A DNA stretch of 16,238 nucleotides from CALFMR01 sp035550595 (GCA_035550595.1 DASZOV010000008.1:1-16238); one strand, 5' to 3'; counted from the first letter of the stretch, positions 7,537-16,238 are shown. Numbers and translations are program-made. Notes: a model not told the origin generated them from the letters alone.

Positions 7537-7660
7537 GCAGTGTGCTCCGCGTCGGGAGGTGACGGCGAGACATCCGAGAAGGCGCGTTCGATCGCCTCAG
7601 GACGGCGCCAATGTTTTCGGGACATGGTAGCGCGGGACGGTCGCGCGAGGACGCGAAGGA

Positions 7661-7687
7661 CGTAGGGGCGGCCCCCTGTGGCCGCCC
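7661..7687 (+). repeat. Short palindromic repeat, copy 2
   Basis: Differs from 5302-5328 at a single base (T at 7677 instead of C). Perfect arms GGGCGGCC (7666-7673) and GGCCGCCC (7680-7687) surround a six-base loop. It is preceded immediately by a CGCGAGGACGCGAAGGA unit, so two repeat types are joined here. Confidence 0.8.
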
Positions 7688-7701
7688 TGGGCCCTCTCGC
7701 T

Positions 7702-7735
7702 GTGGAGCCCTGGGCCTTCAGGTCCAGCGCTCCAC
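7702..7735 (-). terminator. Candidate terminator hairpin after the DUF4175 gene
   Basis: Arms GTGGAGCCCTGG (7702-7713) and CCAGCGCTCCAC (7724-7735) pair at 11 of 12 positions across a ten-base loop. It begins 18 bases downstream of the DUF4175 stop on the - strand and resembles the hairpin at 5425-5454. No T-tract follows, so factor-independent termination is unproven. Confidence 0.4.
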
Positions 7736-7753
7736 GGAAGGATTCGAGGCTTG

Positions 7754-10700
7754 CTAGTTTCCTGACGGGCGGCCGGCTCTGGCTTCGTCCTGGCCCTTCG
7801 ACAACGCGCGGTAGTACTCGTCGATGAGCGAGCGGTACTGCGGCGGGGCGTCGTCACTGCCAGAAAGATAAAGCTCGTCGCTGGTCGTGTCCGTGCGCTT
7901 GCGCAACTCGAACTCGAGCTTGCGCAGCTTGTCGAGCGCAGCGGTCGAGAGATCGGCGAGCTCGCGCGGATCGGTCTTCATGCCCTGGCTGTCGAGCGCG
8001 CGCAGCGCGCGAATCACGTCGTCCATCGTCGCCAAATCCTGACGCTGGCTGCCGGAAGCCTGCAGTTGACGACGCAGGGCCTCGGCGTCAGCCGAGAGCT
8101 GGCCCGCACGGTCGCGAAGCTGACGCAGATCGCCGAGCGGAGCATTGATCGCCGGGTTGTTGCCGATGTTGCCGAGCGGATTTCCGCCGCCGTTCGCCAT
8201 CTCGCCGAGCCGGCCGCCATTGCCACCGGCCTGCCCGGGCTGTCCCTGGCCGCGCCCCTGCTGACCTTGCTGGCCGCCTTGGCCCTGCTGTCCTTGCTGA
8301 CCAGCCTGCGCCTGCTGCCCCTCGCCTTGTCCCTGCTGGCCCTGCCCTTGTTGGCCCTGGCCCTGTTGCCCTTGCTGACCGCCCTGCGCCTGCTGTCCCT
8401 GACCCTGCTGCCCTTGGCCTTGTTGCCCTTGCCCCTGTTGGCCTTGCTGGCCCTGGCCCTGCTGTCCAGCCTGCGCCTGCTGTCCTTGCCCTTGCTGCCC
8501 CTGCTGCCCTTGGCCCTGCTGATCGCCGAGCCGCTGGCTCATCTGCTCCTGAAGCGAGGACATGCCGCGCAGCAAATCGGCGGCCTGGCGCGCGGCCTGG
8601 GCCTCGCCTTTGTCGCGATCGGCCTGATCGGCGGCGCCCATCGCGTCGCCGATGCGCTGCTGCAACTGCGCAAGGTCCGACGAGATGCGATTCTCGACCG
8701 GTCCGGCCATGTCCGGACCGCCGCGCATCGCCTGCTTCGAGTAGTCGATGATCTCCTTCAACTGGCGATCGCGGATCGCGCTCGCGGCTTCCTGGAACTT
8801 GCGCGCCGCGTCGCGCTGGCCTGCCGACAGCGCCTGCTGGCCGAGCGTGTCGAGCTGCTGCTCGAGCTGACCGACGCCGGCACCGAGCGCATCCTTCTGC
8901 TGGCCGAGCTGGCTCATGGCCTGATCCTGCGCGGCGCCCGGCGCCTCGCGCGTGGCCTGCTGCACGCCCGACGCGATCTGCTGCTGCTGGCGGACGAGCT
9001 GGTCGGCGCGCGCGGCCGCGTCACGCGCGTTCTGTCCGGTCGCCTGCTGCTGATTCTGCTGGAGCAGACGCTGCGCATCCTGCAGCCGCTCGGCCGCCTG
9101 CCGCGCCTGCGCGCCGCCGTCGTTCGTTCCGTTGGCCGCGGCCTGACGCATGGCGTTCGCCGATTCCTGCAGACGCCGCTCCGCATCCGCCAGATCCTGC
9201 CGCGTCTGCCCCTGCCGCTCGGCCTCACGGCGGAGCTGCTCGAGTTGTCGCGCGGCCTGCTCGACCTGATCGGCGAGCGCACGCTGCCCCGCACCGCTCC
9301 CAGACGACGCCGTCTGCTGCCCACGCGCGCGAGCCATCTCATCGGCCTGCTGCAACTGGCGACGCGCGAGCTCGTTCAGCCGATCGGCGATCTCGTCGAC
9401 GCGCTGATTCATGCTCTGCTGGTCGGCGCGCTGCTCGGTCTCGTACTGATTCGCCATGCGATCGAGCTGCAACTGGAAGAGATCGGCGAGCTCGGACGCC
9501 ATCTGGTCGCCGCCGCCTCCTCCACCACCGCCGCCACCGCCCTGCTGCACCTGCAACTCGTAGAGCTGCTCCGCTTCCTGCAGGAACTTCAACGCGCGCT
9601 GCTCGGGCGCGAGTGCGTCCTTCGGCTTCTGGTCGGCGAGCGGACTCTCGGCCCCCTTCATCTCCGCTGAGGCCTTCGGCAGGAGCGCCGCGATCTGCTG
9701 CAGGTCGTCCGACCCGCCGCCGCCGAGCCGTTCGCGCATCTGGCCGACGAGCTCGTCCACCTCTTCACGCAGCTTGCGCTGCGAGAGGCCGACGAACACC
9801 GCATCTTCCTTGAACTTGTCGGGCGCCGTTTTCGGACGATCGCGCTCGAGGTTGAACGTCGCCGCGATGATCTGCCGCTGGCGCTCGGACATCGCGCCGG
9901 CCTGCGATCCCATGCCGCCGTTCATCCCACCGCCGCCGTTCTGGCCCTGCGACATGCTCGCGTGGAACTCGCGATCGAACGGCCGCACTTCGATGAAGTA
10001 GATGTCGCTCGTCGCCGTCTTCGGCCCCTTGACCGTGTCGGTGTCGGTCGCCTTCGCGTAGTACGAGACGAAGTCGCCCGGCTTGACGCCCATCTCCTCC
10101 AGATACATCGTCTGGCCGCCGCTCACCTGCGTCATGGGCTTCGCGCCCTTGCCGTAGAGCGACACGGTCTTCTCCGGACCGCCGTTGACCGAGTAGATGA
10201 GATCCAGCGACTTCACGCCGAAGTCGTCGTCGGCGCGCGCCTGCAGCGGGACTTCCTCGACGGGACTCGCCTTGACGTCGCGCTTGGGTTTGTCGAACGA
10301 GACGGTCGGCGGTTGATCGTCGATCGCGTCGATCGTGAACTTCGGCGACGCGGGCACGTGCTCGCCGTGCGGGCCGATGAGCTCGACCTGATAGAACCCG
10401 TCGTCGGCGATCGTGAACGTGCCCGACAACGTGCCGTCGGCCGCGGACGTGAGCGGCGACGGCGATCCCGGATCCAGCGTGAGCGATCCGCCGGGCGTCG
10501 TCATCGTCGATTTGACGTGGACACGGACCTGCGTGCCGCGGAGCGCGGCGACGTCACCCGCGGACTCGACTTTCTCCGGCGCGCGGCCCGTATAAGCAGG
10601 ATAGATGTATTCGAGCTCGAGACCCGCCACGGCCGGCAGCTCGACGACGTTCATCGTGTAGGTCGGCGAGCGGACGCCGTCAGCCTCCACGTAGTAGCTC

Positions 10701-11515
10701 GTCGATGCGCCGACGTTGAAGAGCATGCCCTCGAACGACGCCGCGTCGGCCGACGAGGCGACGAGCGGCAGCCGCTTGTAGTCGGATTCGCCGGACGCCC
10801 GCGCCATGACGGCGACGTTGTTCGATTGGAACCCGGTGAGCGTGGCTTTGACGATCTGATCGGATCCGCGCGGCACCGTCACGTCGCCGGGCGCGACCTT
10901 GATCGCGTAGGGACTCGCGGCTTCCGCGTTGCGCGACAGGATGAGCAACGCCGACGCGCCTTGCCGCAGGAACTGCGGCCCGACGACGAGCAGGAGCGCC
11001 GCACCGGCGGCAATCGCACCGAGCACGACCGCGTGCCGCTTGACCGCCGCGCGCGCGACCTCGCGGCCGCCCGAAATCGATCGGCACCGGTCGACGGCCT
11101 GTTCGATCAACCGCTCGAGGATCGCCGGCGGCACGCCGGCCATTGTCGAGGCAGCCGTCCCGGTCGCGCCCGCATCAACCGCGCTGAGGATCGCGGCCTG
11201 GAGCGACGGTTCCTGCTCTTCGACGTAGAGCGCGACCTGCAGATCCGTGACGCGGCGGCGCAGCGGCTTGAACACCCACCACGCGACGAGCGCGCCGACG
11301 ACCGCGAACAGCGCGATGCGGAACGTCGTGATCGACCAGGGGCTGAACTTGTACGCGGCAAGAGCCCAGGACGCCAGCACGAGCGCGGCGAACGCGCCGC
11401 CCACGACGACAATCGCGCCGCGAACGAGCAGCTTCGACCGCCAGCGCCGGCGCACCTTGCGGATGACGTCGACGACTTCCTGACGCGCGGACCGACCGTC
11501 TAGAGCTTCGGCCAT
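7754..11515 (-). CDS. DUF4175 family protein, very large, with Gln/Ala coiled-coil-like stretch and Gly/Gln repeats
   Basis: A 1253-residue envelope protein of the DUF4175 family, whose function is unknown. The start at 11515 is chosen because AGGAG (11521-11525) lies five bases upstream; the reading frame stays open 20 codons further up to 11575 without a better site. Helices at about 30-54, 63-83 and 161-181 anchor it. Residues 200-520 are beta-rich, with Ig-like sequence such as DDQPPTVSFDKP and ADDDFGVKSLDLIYSVNGG. From about 560 on it is helical and hydrophilic. A pure glycine run lies near 660-670, a long Gln/Ala/Arg stretch with coiled-coil character covers 690-990, and a Gly/Gln repeat tract covers about 997-1096. 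A helical tail ends near PPQYRSLIDEYYRALSKG. Such proteins occur beside MoxR, DUF58 and BatA genes, as here. I infer a structural partner of that system. A long open frame on the opposite strand is an artefact of the Q/G/A-rich composition. Confidence 0.85.
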   Translation of the reverse strand: MAEALDGRSARQEVVDVIRKVRRRWRSKLLVRGAIVVVGGAFAALVLASWALAAYKFSPWSITTFRIALFAVVGALVAWWVFKPLRRRVTDLQVALYVEEQEPSLQAAILSAVDAGATGTAASTMAGVPPAILERLIEQAVDRCRSISGGREVARAAVKRHAVVLGAIAAGAALLLVVGPQFLRQGASALLILSRNAEAASPYAIKVAPGDVTVPRGSDQIVKATLTGFQSNNVAVMARASGESDYKRLPLVASSADAASFEGMLFNVGASTSYYVEADGVRSPTYTMNVVELPAVAGLELEYIYPAYTGRAPEKVESAGDVAALRGTQVRVHVKSTMTTPGGSLTLDPGSPSPLTSAADGTLSGTFTIADDGFYQVELIGPHGEHVPASPKFTIDAIDDQPPTVSFDKPKRDVKASPVEEVPLQARADDDFGVKSLDLIYSVNGGPEKTVSLYGKGAKPMTQVSGGQTMYLEEMGVKPGDFVSYYAKATDTDTVKGPKTATSDIYFIEVRPFDREFHASMSQGQNGGGGMNGGMGSQAGAMSERQRQIIAATFNLERDRPKTAPDKFKEDAVFVGLSQRKLREEVDELVGQMRERLGGGGSDDLQQIAALLPKASAEMKGAESPLADQKPKDALAPEQRALKFLQEAEQLYELQVQQGGGGGGGGGGGDQMASELADLFQLQLDRMANQYETEQRADQQSMNQRVDEIADRLNELARRQLQQADEMARARGQQTASSGSGAGQRALADQVEQAARQLEQLRREAERQGQTRQDLADAERRLQESANAMRQAAANGTNDGGAQARQAAERLQDAQRLLQQNQQQATGQNARDAAARADQLVRQQQQIASGVQQATREAPGAAQDQAMSQLGQQKDALGAGVGQLEQQLDTLGQQALSAGQRDAARKFQEAASAIRDRQLKEIIDYSKQAMRGGPDMAGPVENRISSDLAQLQQRIGDAMGAADQADRDKGEAQAARQAADLLRGMSSLQEQMSQRLGDQQGQGQQGQQGQGQQAQAGQQGQGQQGQQGQGQQGQGQQGQGQQAQGGQQGQQGQGQQGQGQQGQGEGQQAQAGQQGQQGQGGQQGQQGRGQGQPGQAGGNGGRLGEMANGGGNPLGNIGNNPAINAPLGDLRQLRDRAGQLSADAEALRRQLQASGSQRQDLATMDDVIRALRALDSQGMKTDPRELADLSTAALDKLRKLEFELRKRTDTTSDELYLSGSDDAPPQYRSLIDEYYRALSKGQDEARAGRPSGN
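8229..8528 (-). repeat. Coding tandem repeat: Gly-Gln-Gln / Gly-Gln units
   Basis: About 100 codons of the DUF4175 gene encode almost only Gly and Gln with rare Ala and Glu, in GQQ and GQ units. A higher-order pattern is visible: GQQAQAGQQGQ or GQQAQGGQQGQ recurs three times, roughly 27-32 residues apart. Codons are mixed (CAG/CAA, GGC/GGG), so this is not a very recent pure expansion. Such tracts change length easily by slippage. Confidence 0.9.
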
Positions 11516-11757
11516 GTGGGCTCCTGCGACTGATCCGAGATTAGCACTCCGGCATTGGGGACGCGCTGGTTTCAAAGGCGCGTTTCAAACTTCGAACTTC
11601 AAACTATGAACTTCGAACGGACGAGGCGCCTTCGGCGCGTCTTTTCAGTCTGAAACGCATTCTCAGTCCTCTAGGACTGAGGGCCCGGGGAGCCAAATGC
11701 CTTCCTCCCCCTTCGCGAACTTCGCGTCTTCGCGCGAGGCCTTCTGGCTTCGACCTT
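11516..11757. repeat. Repeat-filled spacer between the BatA-like and DUF4175 genes
   Basis: A 242-base spacer made of several palindromic pieces. TTCAAACTTCGAACTTC and related units at 11584-11617 resemble 2271-2293. Outer arms GCGTTTCA (11580-11587) and TGAAACGC (11651-11658) enclose a small hairpin GCGCC-TTC-GGCGC (11626-11638). CTCAGTCCT and AGGACTGAG (11662-11681) form a perfect 9-bp hairpin with a two-base gap (or 8 bp with a four-base loop). A CTTCGCG-type arm is at 11711-11738, and an inverted GAAGCCAGAAG-type repeat at 11741-11767 contains the BatA stop codon. Only 11521-11525 (AGGAG, - strand) is clearly a ribosome binding site for DUF4175. No convincing promoter was seen. Confidence 0.7.
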
Positions 11758-13857
11758 CTAACTTGCCCTTTTCGCGTGCCGCGACAGCCGGTTCGACCAG
11801 GCCGTCTCGATGAGGAGCGCGGCCAGTCCGGCGACGAGCAGATACCACCAGATCGACTGCCTCTTCTCTACGTCCTCGGGCGTGCTCGCGTTGCGGTCGT
11901 AGCTCTCGCCAGCCGCCACGGTCGCCGTCTGGCCGGTCGCCGACGCGATGAACTCGGCAGGTGCGAGCGCCACGAGATCCGACTCGTTGCGATCCATGTT
12001 CACGGCCACGATGTACGGCCGCGCAGCCGCCATGCCGGGAAGCCGCACGGCGTAGAAGCCGGCTTCGTCGAGCGCGATCGACGTGGATCCGCCGCCGCCG
12101 ATCGTCACCTGCTGCCCGCCGGGCGTGACGACGACGGCCGCCGTGTCGCGCGCGGCGCCGGAGGCGCCCGACACCTGCCCCTGCTGCACCATGGCGGCAA
12201 TGGGCGTCGCGATGTCGAACATCCGGCCGACCGTGTACCACGCCTGCGGCTCGGTGTACTGCGCGAGGTACTTCATCGTCTCGTGGATGACCGGCACGAA
12301 CATGCCGTGCTTCGGGTAGTCGTTCCAGTCGCCGTCAATCGTCGACGTGAACGCGATCACGCGGCCGCTGCCGACCTTCCGCTCCACCATCGCCGCGGCG
12401 CCGTCGTCATAGCGCGCGAGCACGTGGTCGGTCGGCGCGGGCGCGAGCGTGCGGTAGCGGAGGAAGCGAATGTCGGCGAAGCTGCCGTTGCGCGGATCCT
12501 TGAACGCCTCGAAGATCGGATGGCTGTAATCGAGATAGCCGAGCGTGCCGCCGCGCGTGCTGAGTCGATCGACTGGGCCGCTGAGCGTGCCCGGCAGGAG
12601 CGGCGATCCGTTGCCCATCGACGTGTTGTTGGCGACGACGAGGAACAGTCCGCCGCCCTGCGTAACGAACCGTTGGAGCGCGGACGCCATCGGCGACGAC
12701 AACGCGGTCGCGTCGTTCACGACGACCAGGGCACGGCCGTTGAGCGACGCGGGCGTGGCGCGCGACTCGGCCATTGTCTCGACCGTGAACGGCGGCGCCT
12801 GGCTGAGGCGCAGTCCGGTCGCCAGATACAGACTCGCGTCGGCGGACGCGTCGTTCGGCTGCAGCACGAGCACCGACAACGGCCGGCTCGGCGAGAGGAC
12901 GAAGTAGAAGTCGTTGTCGGCCGGCAACGCGTCCTTGCCCGCGTGGATGACGCCGCGCGCGTTGGCTTCGGCCAGCGTGAACGTGTCGAACGTCACCGCG
13001 CTCGATCCGCGCGGCGGCACGGTCGCTTCTTTCGTGCCGACCGCGCGGCCATCGATCTCGAGCACGACCGGCACGTGTACGGGCTCGCCGCCACGATTGA
13101 CGAGGCTTGCCGTGAGCGTCACGCGCTCTTCGCCGGAGAACGACGCGCGGGCCACGCCGACGCCGGTGACGGCCAGGTCAGCCGTCTCGAGATCGGCGAC
13201 CGAGACGGGCGTGATCGTCGCGCCCGGCGGCAGCCGCACCTGTTCCTGCTCCGCCCAGCCCGACTTCTGGAAGTCGCTGATGAAAAACGCTTCCTTGCGC
13301 GCGCGATCCGATCGGCCGAAGAGGCTTTCGACTTCTCGCAGCGCCGGCGCATAGCGCGTGGCGTGGGCCGTGACCGCCGCGGCGTTGATCCCGGCCGTGA
13401 GCGCTCCTCGATCCGGCGTCGCCCGCACGGCCTCTTCCACGCGGTCGTCGAACAGCACGAGCGTGGCGCGGTCGTTCGCGTCGAGCGTGCCGACGATGCG
13501 CCGGGCTTCTTCCTGGGCGCGCGTCCAGTGGTTGCCGTAGGCCATGCTCGCCGAGTGATCGAGCAGGATGACGACGTCGCGCGCGCCGGTGGCCGCGGCC
13601 GCGGCCTTGACTGGATCCTCGTGGAAGAACGGACGCGCGAACGCCGCAACGATGAGGGCGAGCGCGGCCGCGCGCACGAGCAGCAGCGGCCAGTTGTGGA
13701 TGCGCCGCCGCTCGACCGACTGGTACGGGATGCGGCGGATGAACATGAGCGACGGGAACGGCACGACCGTCCGGCGCTCGCGCTGGATGAGATGGACGAA
13801 GACCGGAATGGCCAGCGCGGCCAGTCCGACGAAGAACAGCGGCGCGAGGAACGACAC
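11758..13857 (-). CDS. BatA-type membrane protein with von Willebrand factor A domain
   Basis: A 699-residue membrane protein of the BatA/vWA type. The N-terminal BatA signature is clear: one helix at 4-22, the conserved RERRTVVPFPSLMFIRRI (26-43), and a second helix at 57-75. The vWA domain starts near 93 with an intact MIDAS motif DHSAS (Asp100, Ser102, Ser104), so metal-dependent partner binding is likely. A beta-rich CARDB-like part follows. Next comes a region resembling glutamine-amidotransferase-fold domains (RALVVVNDATALSS, RFVTQGGGLFLVVANN), which probably lacks catalysis because no nucleophile Cys is evident. A final helix lies at 669-686. The GTG start at 13857 is one base after the DUF58 stop and has no strong Shine-Dalgarno, so translation is probably coupled. 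The TAG stop lies inside a dispersed repeat. Expected to work with the MoxR ATPase and DUF58 protein encoded just upstream. Confidence 0.88.
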   Translation of the reverse strand: MSFLAPLFFVGLAALAIPVFVHLIQRERRTVVPFPSLMFIRRIPYQSVERRRIHNWPLLLVRAAALALIVAAFARPFFHEDPVKAAAAATGARDVVILLDHSASMAYGNHWTRAQEEARRIVGTLDANDRATLVLFDDRVEEAVRATPDRGALTAGINAAAVTAHATRYAPALREVESLFGRSDRARKEAFFISDFQKSGWAEQEQVRLPPGATITPVSVADLETADLAVTGVGVARASFSGEERVTLTASLVNRGGEPVHVPVVLEIDGRAVGTKEATVPPRGSSAVTFDTFTLAEANARGVIHAGKDALPADNDFYFVLSPSRPLSVLVLQPNDASADASLYLATGLRLSQAPPFTVETMAESRATPASLNGRALVVVNDATALSSPMASALQRFVTQGGGLFLVVANNTSMGNGSPLLPGTLSGPVDRLSTRGGTLGYLDYSHPIFEAFKDPRNGSFADIRFLRYRTLAPAPTDHVLARYDDGAAAMVERKVGSGRVIAFTSTIDGDWNDYPKHGMFVPVIHETMKYLAQYTEPQAWYTVGRMFDIATPIAAMVQQGQVSGASGAARDTAAVVVTPGGQQVTIGGGGSTSIALDEAGFYAVRLPGMAAARPYIVAVNMDRNESDLVALAPAEFIASATGQTATVAAGESYDRNASTPEDVEKRQSIWWYLLVAGLAALLIETAWSNRLSRHAKRAS

Positions 13858-13858
13858 G

Positions 13859-14767
13859 TCAGCGCACCCGCATCAGGCGCTCGCGGTTGCCGAGGTACTG
13901 GAACAGCGCCTCGTCGAGCGGCTTGGACGTATCGATCAGCACGTAGTCGATGCGCGACTCCGAGCACTTCGATCGCAGGGCCTCGATGTGCTCGCGGATC
14001 ATCGCGCGGTACTGCTCGGCGAACACCTCGGGCACGACCGGCGCGTCTTCGCCGGTCTCGAGGTCCTGGAAGCGCGACGCGTCCGTGTAGGGAAACGTGA
14101 TCTCGGCCGGGTCGAGCACGTGAAAAACGACCAGGTCGTTGCCGAGGAAGCTGTACGGCTTGAGCGCGTCGAGAATGTCGTCGGGCGTCTCGTAGAGATC
14201 CGAGATGAGCGCCACGATGCTGCGGCGCTTGAAGTGCTCGGCGGCCAGACGCAACATCGGCAGCAGCCGCCCTGGCCGTTCGGCCGTCGCGCGGTCGAGC
14301 GTGTGCAGCAGCACGTTGAAGTGCTTCGCCGATGGCGGCACGTAGGCGACGATGTCCTCGTCGAACGTCGTGATGCCGACTCGGTCGCGCTGCCGGTACG
14401 ACAGATAGCCGAGGCACGCGGCGAGGTACTTCGCGTACTCGAGCTTCGAGACTCCACTGCTCGCAAAGCCCATCGACTTCGACACGTCCAGAAGGACGGC
14501 GAAGTTGGCGTTCGTGTCCGCCTCGTACTGCTTGACGAAGTAGCGGTCCGTGCGCGCGTAGATGCGCCAGTCGACGCGCCGGATGTCGTCGCCCGCGACG
14601 TAGCCGCGGTGCTCGGCGAAGTCGACCGACGCGCCGAAGTACGGCGCGCGGTGCAGGCCGTTGATGAAGCCATCGACGACCGTCCGCGCGAGCAGCTCGA
14701 GATCCTGAATTCGCGCGAGGACGTGCGGATCGACGAACCGGGCGCCGGCCATGGCCTGAGTGTCCAC
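13859..14767 (-). CDS. DUF58 domain-containing protein
   Basis: A 302-residue protein of the DUF58 family, which is vWA-related and nearly always encoded next to a MoxR ATPase. The family signature is intact: GDDIRRVDWRIYARTDRYFV (59-78) followed by KQYE (79-82). A MIDAS-like DVSKS (Asp94, Ser96, Ser98) follows, then LISDLYE in the C-terminal half. No helix is predicted, so it is probably cytoplasmic, as in the short DUF58 form. The GTG at 14767 is preferred because AAAGGA (14775-14780) lies seven bases upstream; an ATG at 14752 is possible. It sits 35 bases downstream of moxR and one base upstream of the BatA-like gene, so it is the middle of an operon. Probable role: adaptor or substrate recogniser for MoxR; no reaction is known. 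Confidence 0.92.
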   Translation of the reverse strand: MDTQAMAGARFVDPHVLARIQDLELLARTVVDGFINGLHRAPYFGASVDFAEHRGYVAGDDIRRVDWRIYARTDRYFVKQYEADTNANFAVLLDVSKSMGFASSGVSKLEYAKYLAACLGYLSYRQRDRVGITTFDEDIVAYVPPSAKHFNVLLHTLDRATAERPGRLLPMLRLAAEHFKRRSIVALISDLYETPDDILDALKPYSFLGNDLVVFHVLDPAEITFPYTDASRFQDLETGEDAPVVPEVFAEQYRAMIREHIEALRSKCSESRIDYVLIDTSKPLDEALFQYLGNRERLMRVR

Positions 14768-14802
14768 GCGATCGTCCTTTCGATCGGAGGTCCCGCCGCG
14801 AG

Positions 14803-15822
<1,020 letters not shown>

Positions 15823-15839
15823 GGAGTTGATCTCGCGGA

Positions 15840-15907
15840 AAGCCCAGGGAAGGCCGGTAGTAATCTTGTTTTGCAGATGAAGTCTGCTACCGGCCTTCTC
15901 TGGGCTT
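15840..15907 (-). terminator. 21-bp hairpin between the DUF4159 and moxR genes
   Basis: Arms at 15840-15860 and 15887-15907 are reverse complements at 20 of 21 positions (AAGCCCAGGGAAGGCCGGTA and its partner), with a 26-base, more A/T-rich loop. In the - strand transcript it begins eight bases after the DUF4159 stop and ends 17 bases before the moxR ATG, just before the weak ribosome binding site. Only TTT follows the stem, so it is not a textbook intrinsic terminator. It could be a terminator or attenuator, an RNA-stability element, or an isolated palindromic mobile repeat. Confidence 0.6.
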
Positions 15908-15915
15908 GGGTGTCG

Positions 15916-16238
15916 TTAATGCGTCAGTTGATAGAACAGAATGTTGATCCCCAGCGGATAGCTGCGTTTCTCGGAGAACTCGTGGAAGTACCAGGGGTCT
16001 TCCCCTTCGCGTTCCCAGCCGTCCCCCAGGTCGGTGTTGTGGCAAACGATCATCATCATCCGGCCCTTGTCGTCGAAGCAGGCTTTGTAGTGCGGCTCAC
16101 GGGCGTCGGCCCGCTCGGTGGTGATGCCGCTGTAGCGGCCCGCATGGGCGGCGCCGATCGAAGGAATCTGCGGCTTCTCCTTCAGGTCGTACACACAATG
16201 AAACACCGGATGCTCGAGCGGGAGTTCCTGCAATTCAC
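15916..16238 (-). CDS. DUF4159 domain-containing protein, C-terminal part (cut by window edge)
   Basis: The last 107 or so codons of a DUF4159 protein. The frame stays open to the right edge, and the domain is normally about 200 residues, so the start lies beyond the window; the TTG at 16233 is not a credible start. Diagnostic stretches are HPVFHCVYDLKEKPQIPSIG, then KGRMMMIVCHNTDLGDGWER, and the terminal YPLGINILFYQLTH. DUF4159 has a glutamine-amidotransferase-like fold, but its activity is unknown. It often lies next to MoxR/BatA/DUF58 clusters, as here. It is 93 bases upstream of moxR with a strong hairpin between, so it may form a separate transcript or be differentially expressed. Confidence 0.88.
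   Translation of the reverse strand, partial: ELQELPLEHPVFHCVYDLKEKPQIPSIGAAHAGRYSGITTERADAREPHYKACFDDKGRMMMIVCHNTDLGDGWEREGEDPWYFHEFSEKRSYPLGINILFYQLTH

Larger units (their letters stand above)
7537..7753. other. Spacer between the DUF4175 gene and the NirK-fusion gene
   Basis: About 217 bases. The half next to the NirK-fusion start (7537-7640) should hold its promoter, but I see no convincing -10/-35 pair and no clear FNR-like palindrome. The other half (7641-7735) is filled by repeats: a CGCGAAG-type unit at 7641-7659, the palindromic repeat at 7661-7687, and a hairpin at 7702-7735. Confidence 0.55.

Noticed and set aside
7537..7640. FNR/NnrR-type regulatory palindrome upstream of the NirK fusion
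   Set aside because: Looked for TTGAT-N4-ATCAA-like sites on both strands; none with acceptable match.
8066..9670. 534-codon open frame on the + strand encoding a Leu/Pro-rich hydrophobic protein
   Set aside because: It is the antisense of the Gln/Ala/Gly-rich part of the DUF4175 gene; CTG/CTT/CCC runs simply mirror CAG/CAA/GGG codons. No start signal or family resemblance.
11621..11647. Intrinsic terminator on the + strand (GCGCC-TTC-GGCGC followed by GTCTTTT)
   Set aside because: The stem is short and no + strand gene ends here; it is more simply part of the nested repeat structure.
11776..14100. 774-codon open frame on the + strand
   Set aside because: Arg/Asp/His-rich composition typical of a shadow frame in high-GC DNA; it lies opposite the BatA-like and DUF58 genes, which have clear motifs.

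Overview
The window is high-GC DNA, roughly two thirds G+C by eye, with densely packed genes. Many starts are GTG, and proteins are rich in Ala, Gly and Arg. The gene families point to a free-living Gram-negative bacterium. The set GldG-like plus DUF4340, and DUF4159-MoxR-DUF58-BatA-DUF4175, together with spacers full of short palindromic repeats, fits Acidobacteriota (Vicinamibacteria-like) best. That assignment is inference; there is no rRNA or other phylogenetic marker here. No tRNA, rRNA, CRISPR array or transposase was seen.

Left part, + strand (1-5306): an apparent operon. It holds an ABC-2 type permease cut by the window edge, a GldG-like ABC auxiliary protein (start 627, two bases after the permease stop), a DUF4340 membrane-anchored protein with an internally duplicated domain, and a PBP4-type D-Ala-D-Ala carboxypeptidase/endopeptidase whose GTG start overlaps the DUF4340 stop by four bases. 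The ATPase subunit would lie upstream, outside the window. The arrangement suggests an envelope-located ABC system co-expressed with a peptidoglycan-trimming enzyme.

Middle (5307-7753): a convergent spacer made almost entirely of palindromic repeats. It is followed on the - strand by one 668-residue gene that fuses a DoxD/DoxX-like membrane module, a two-cupredoxin copper nitrite reductase (NirK-type) core with every metal ligand recognisable, and a C-terminal c-type cytochrome. Five predicted membrane helices would place both redox modules in the periplasm. This is the most unusual gene in the window.

Right part, - strand (16238 down to 7754): DUF4159 protein (cut by the edge), MoxR AAA+ ATPase, DUF58 protein, BatA-type vWA membrane protein, and a very large DUF4175 protein with a long Gln/Ala coiled-coil-like stretch and a Gly/Gln repeat tract. 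MoxR, DUF58 and BatA are closely spaced, and DUF58-BatA are separated by one base, so they are probably one operon. MoxR ATPases commonly act with vWA proteins as chaperone-like machines, and this set is likely an envelope-associated MoxR/vWA system with DUF4175 as its large structural partner. A 21-bp hairpin just upstream of moxR and the repeat-filled spacers at 2223, 5307, 7537 and 11516 are the notable non-coding features.
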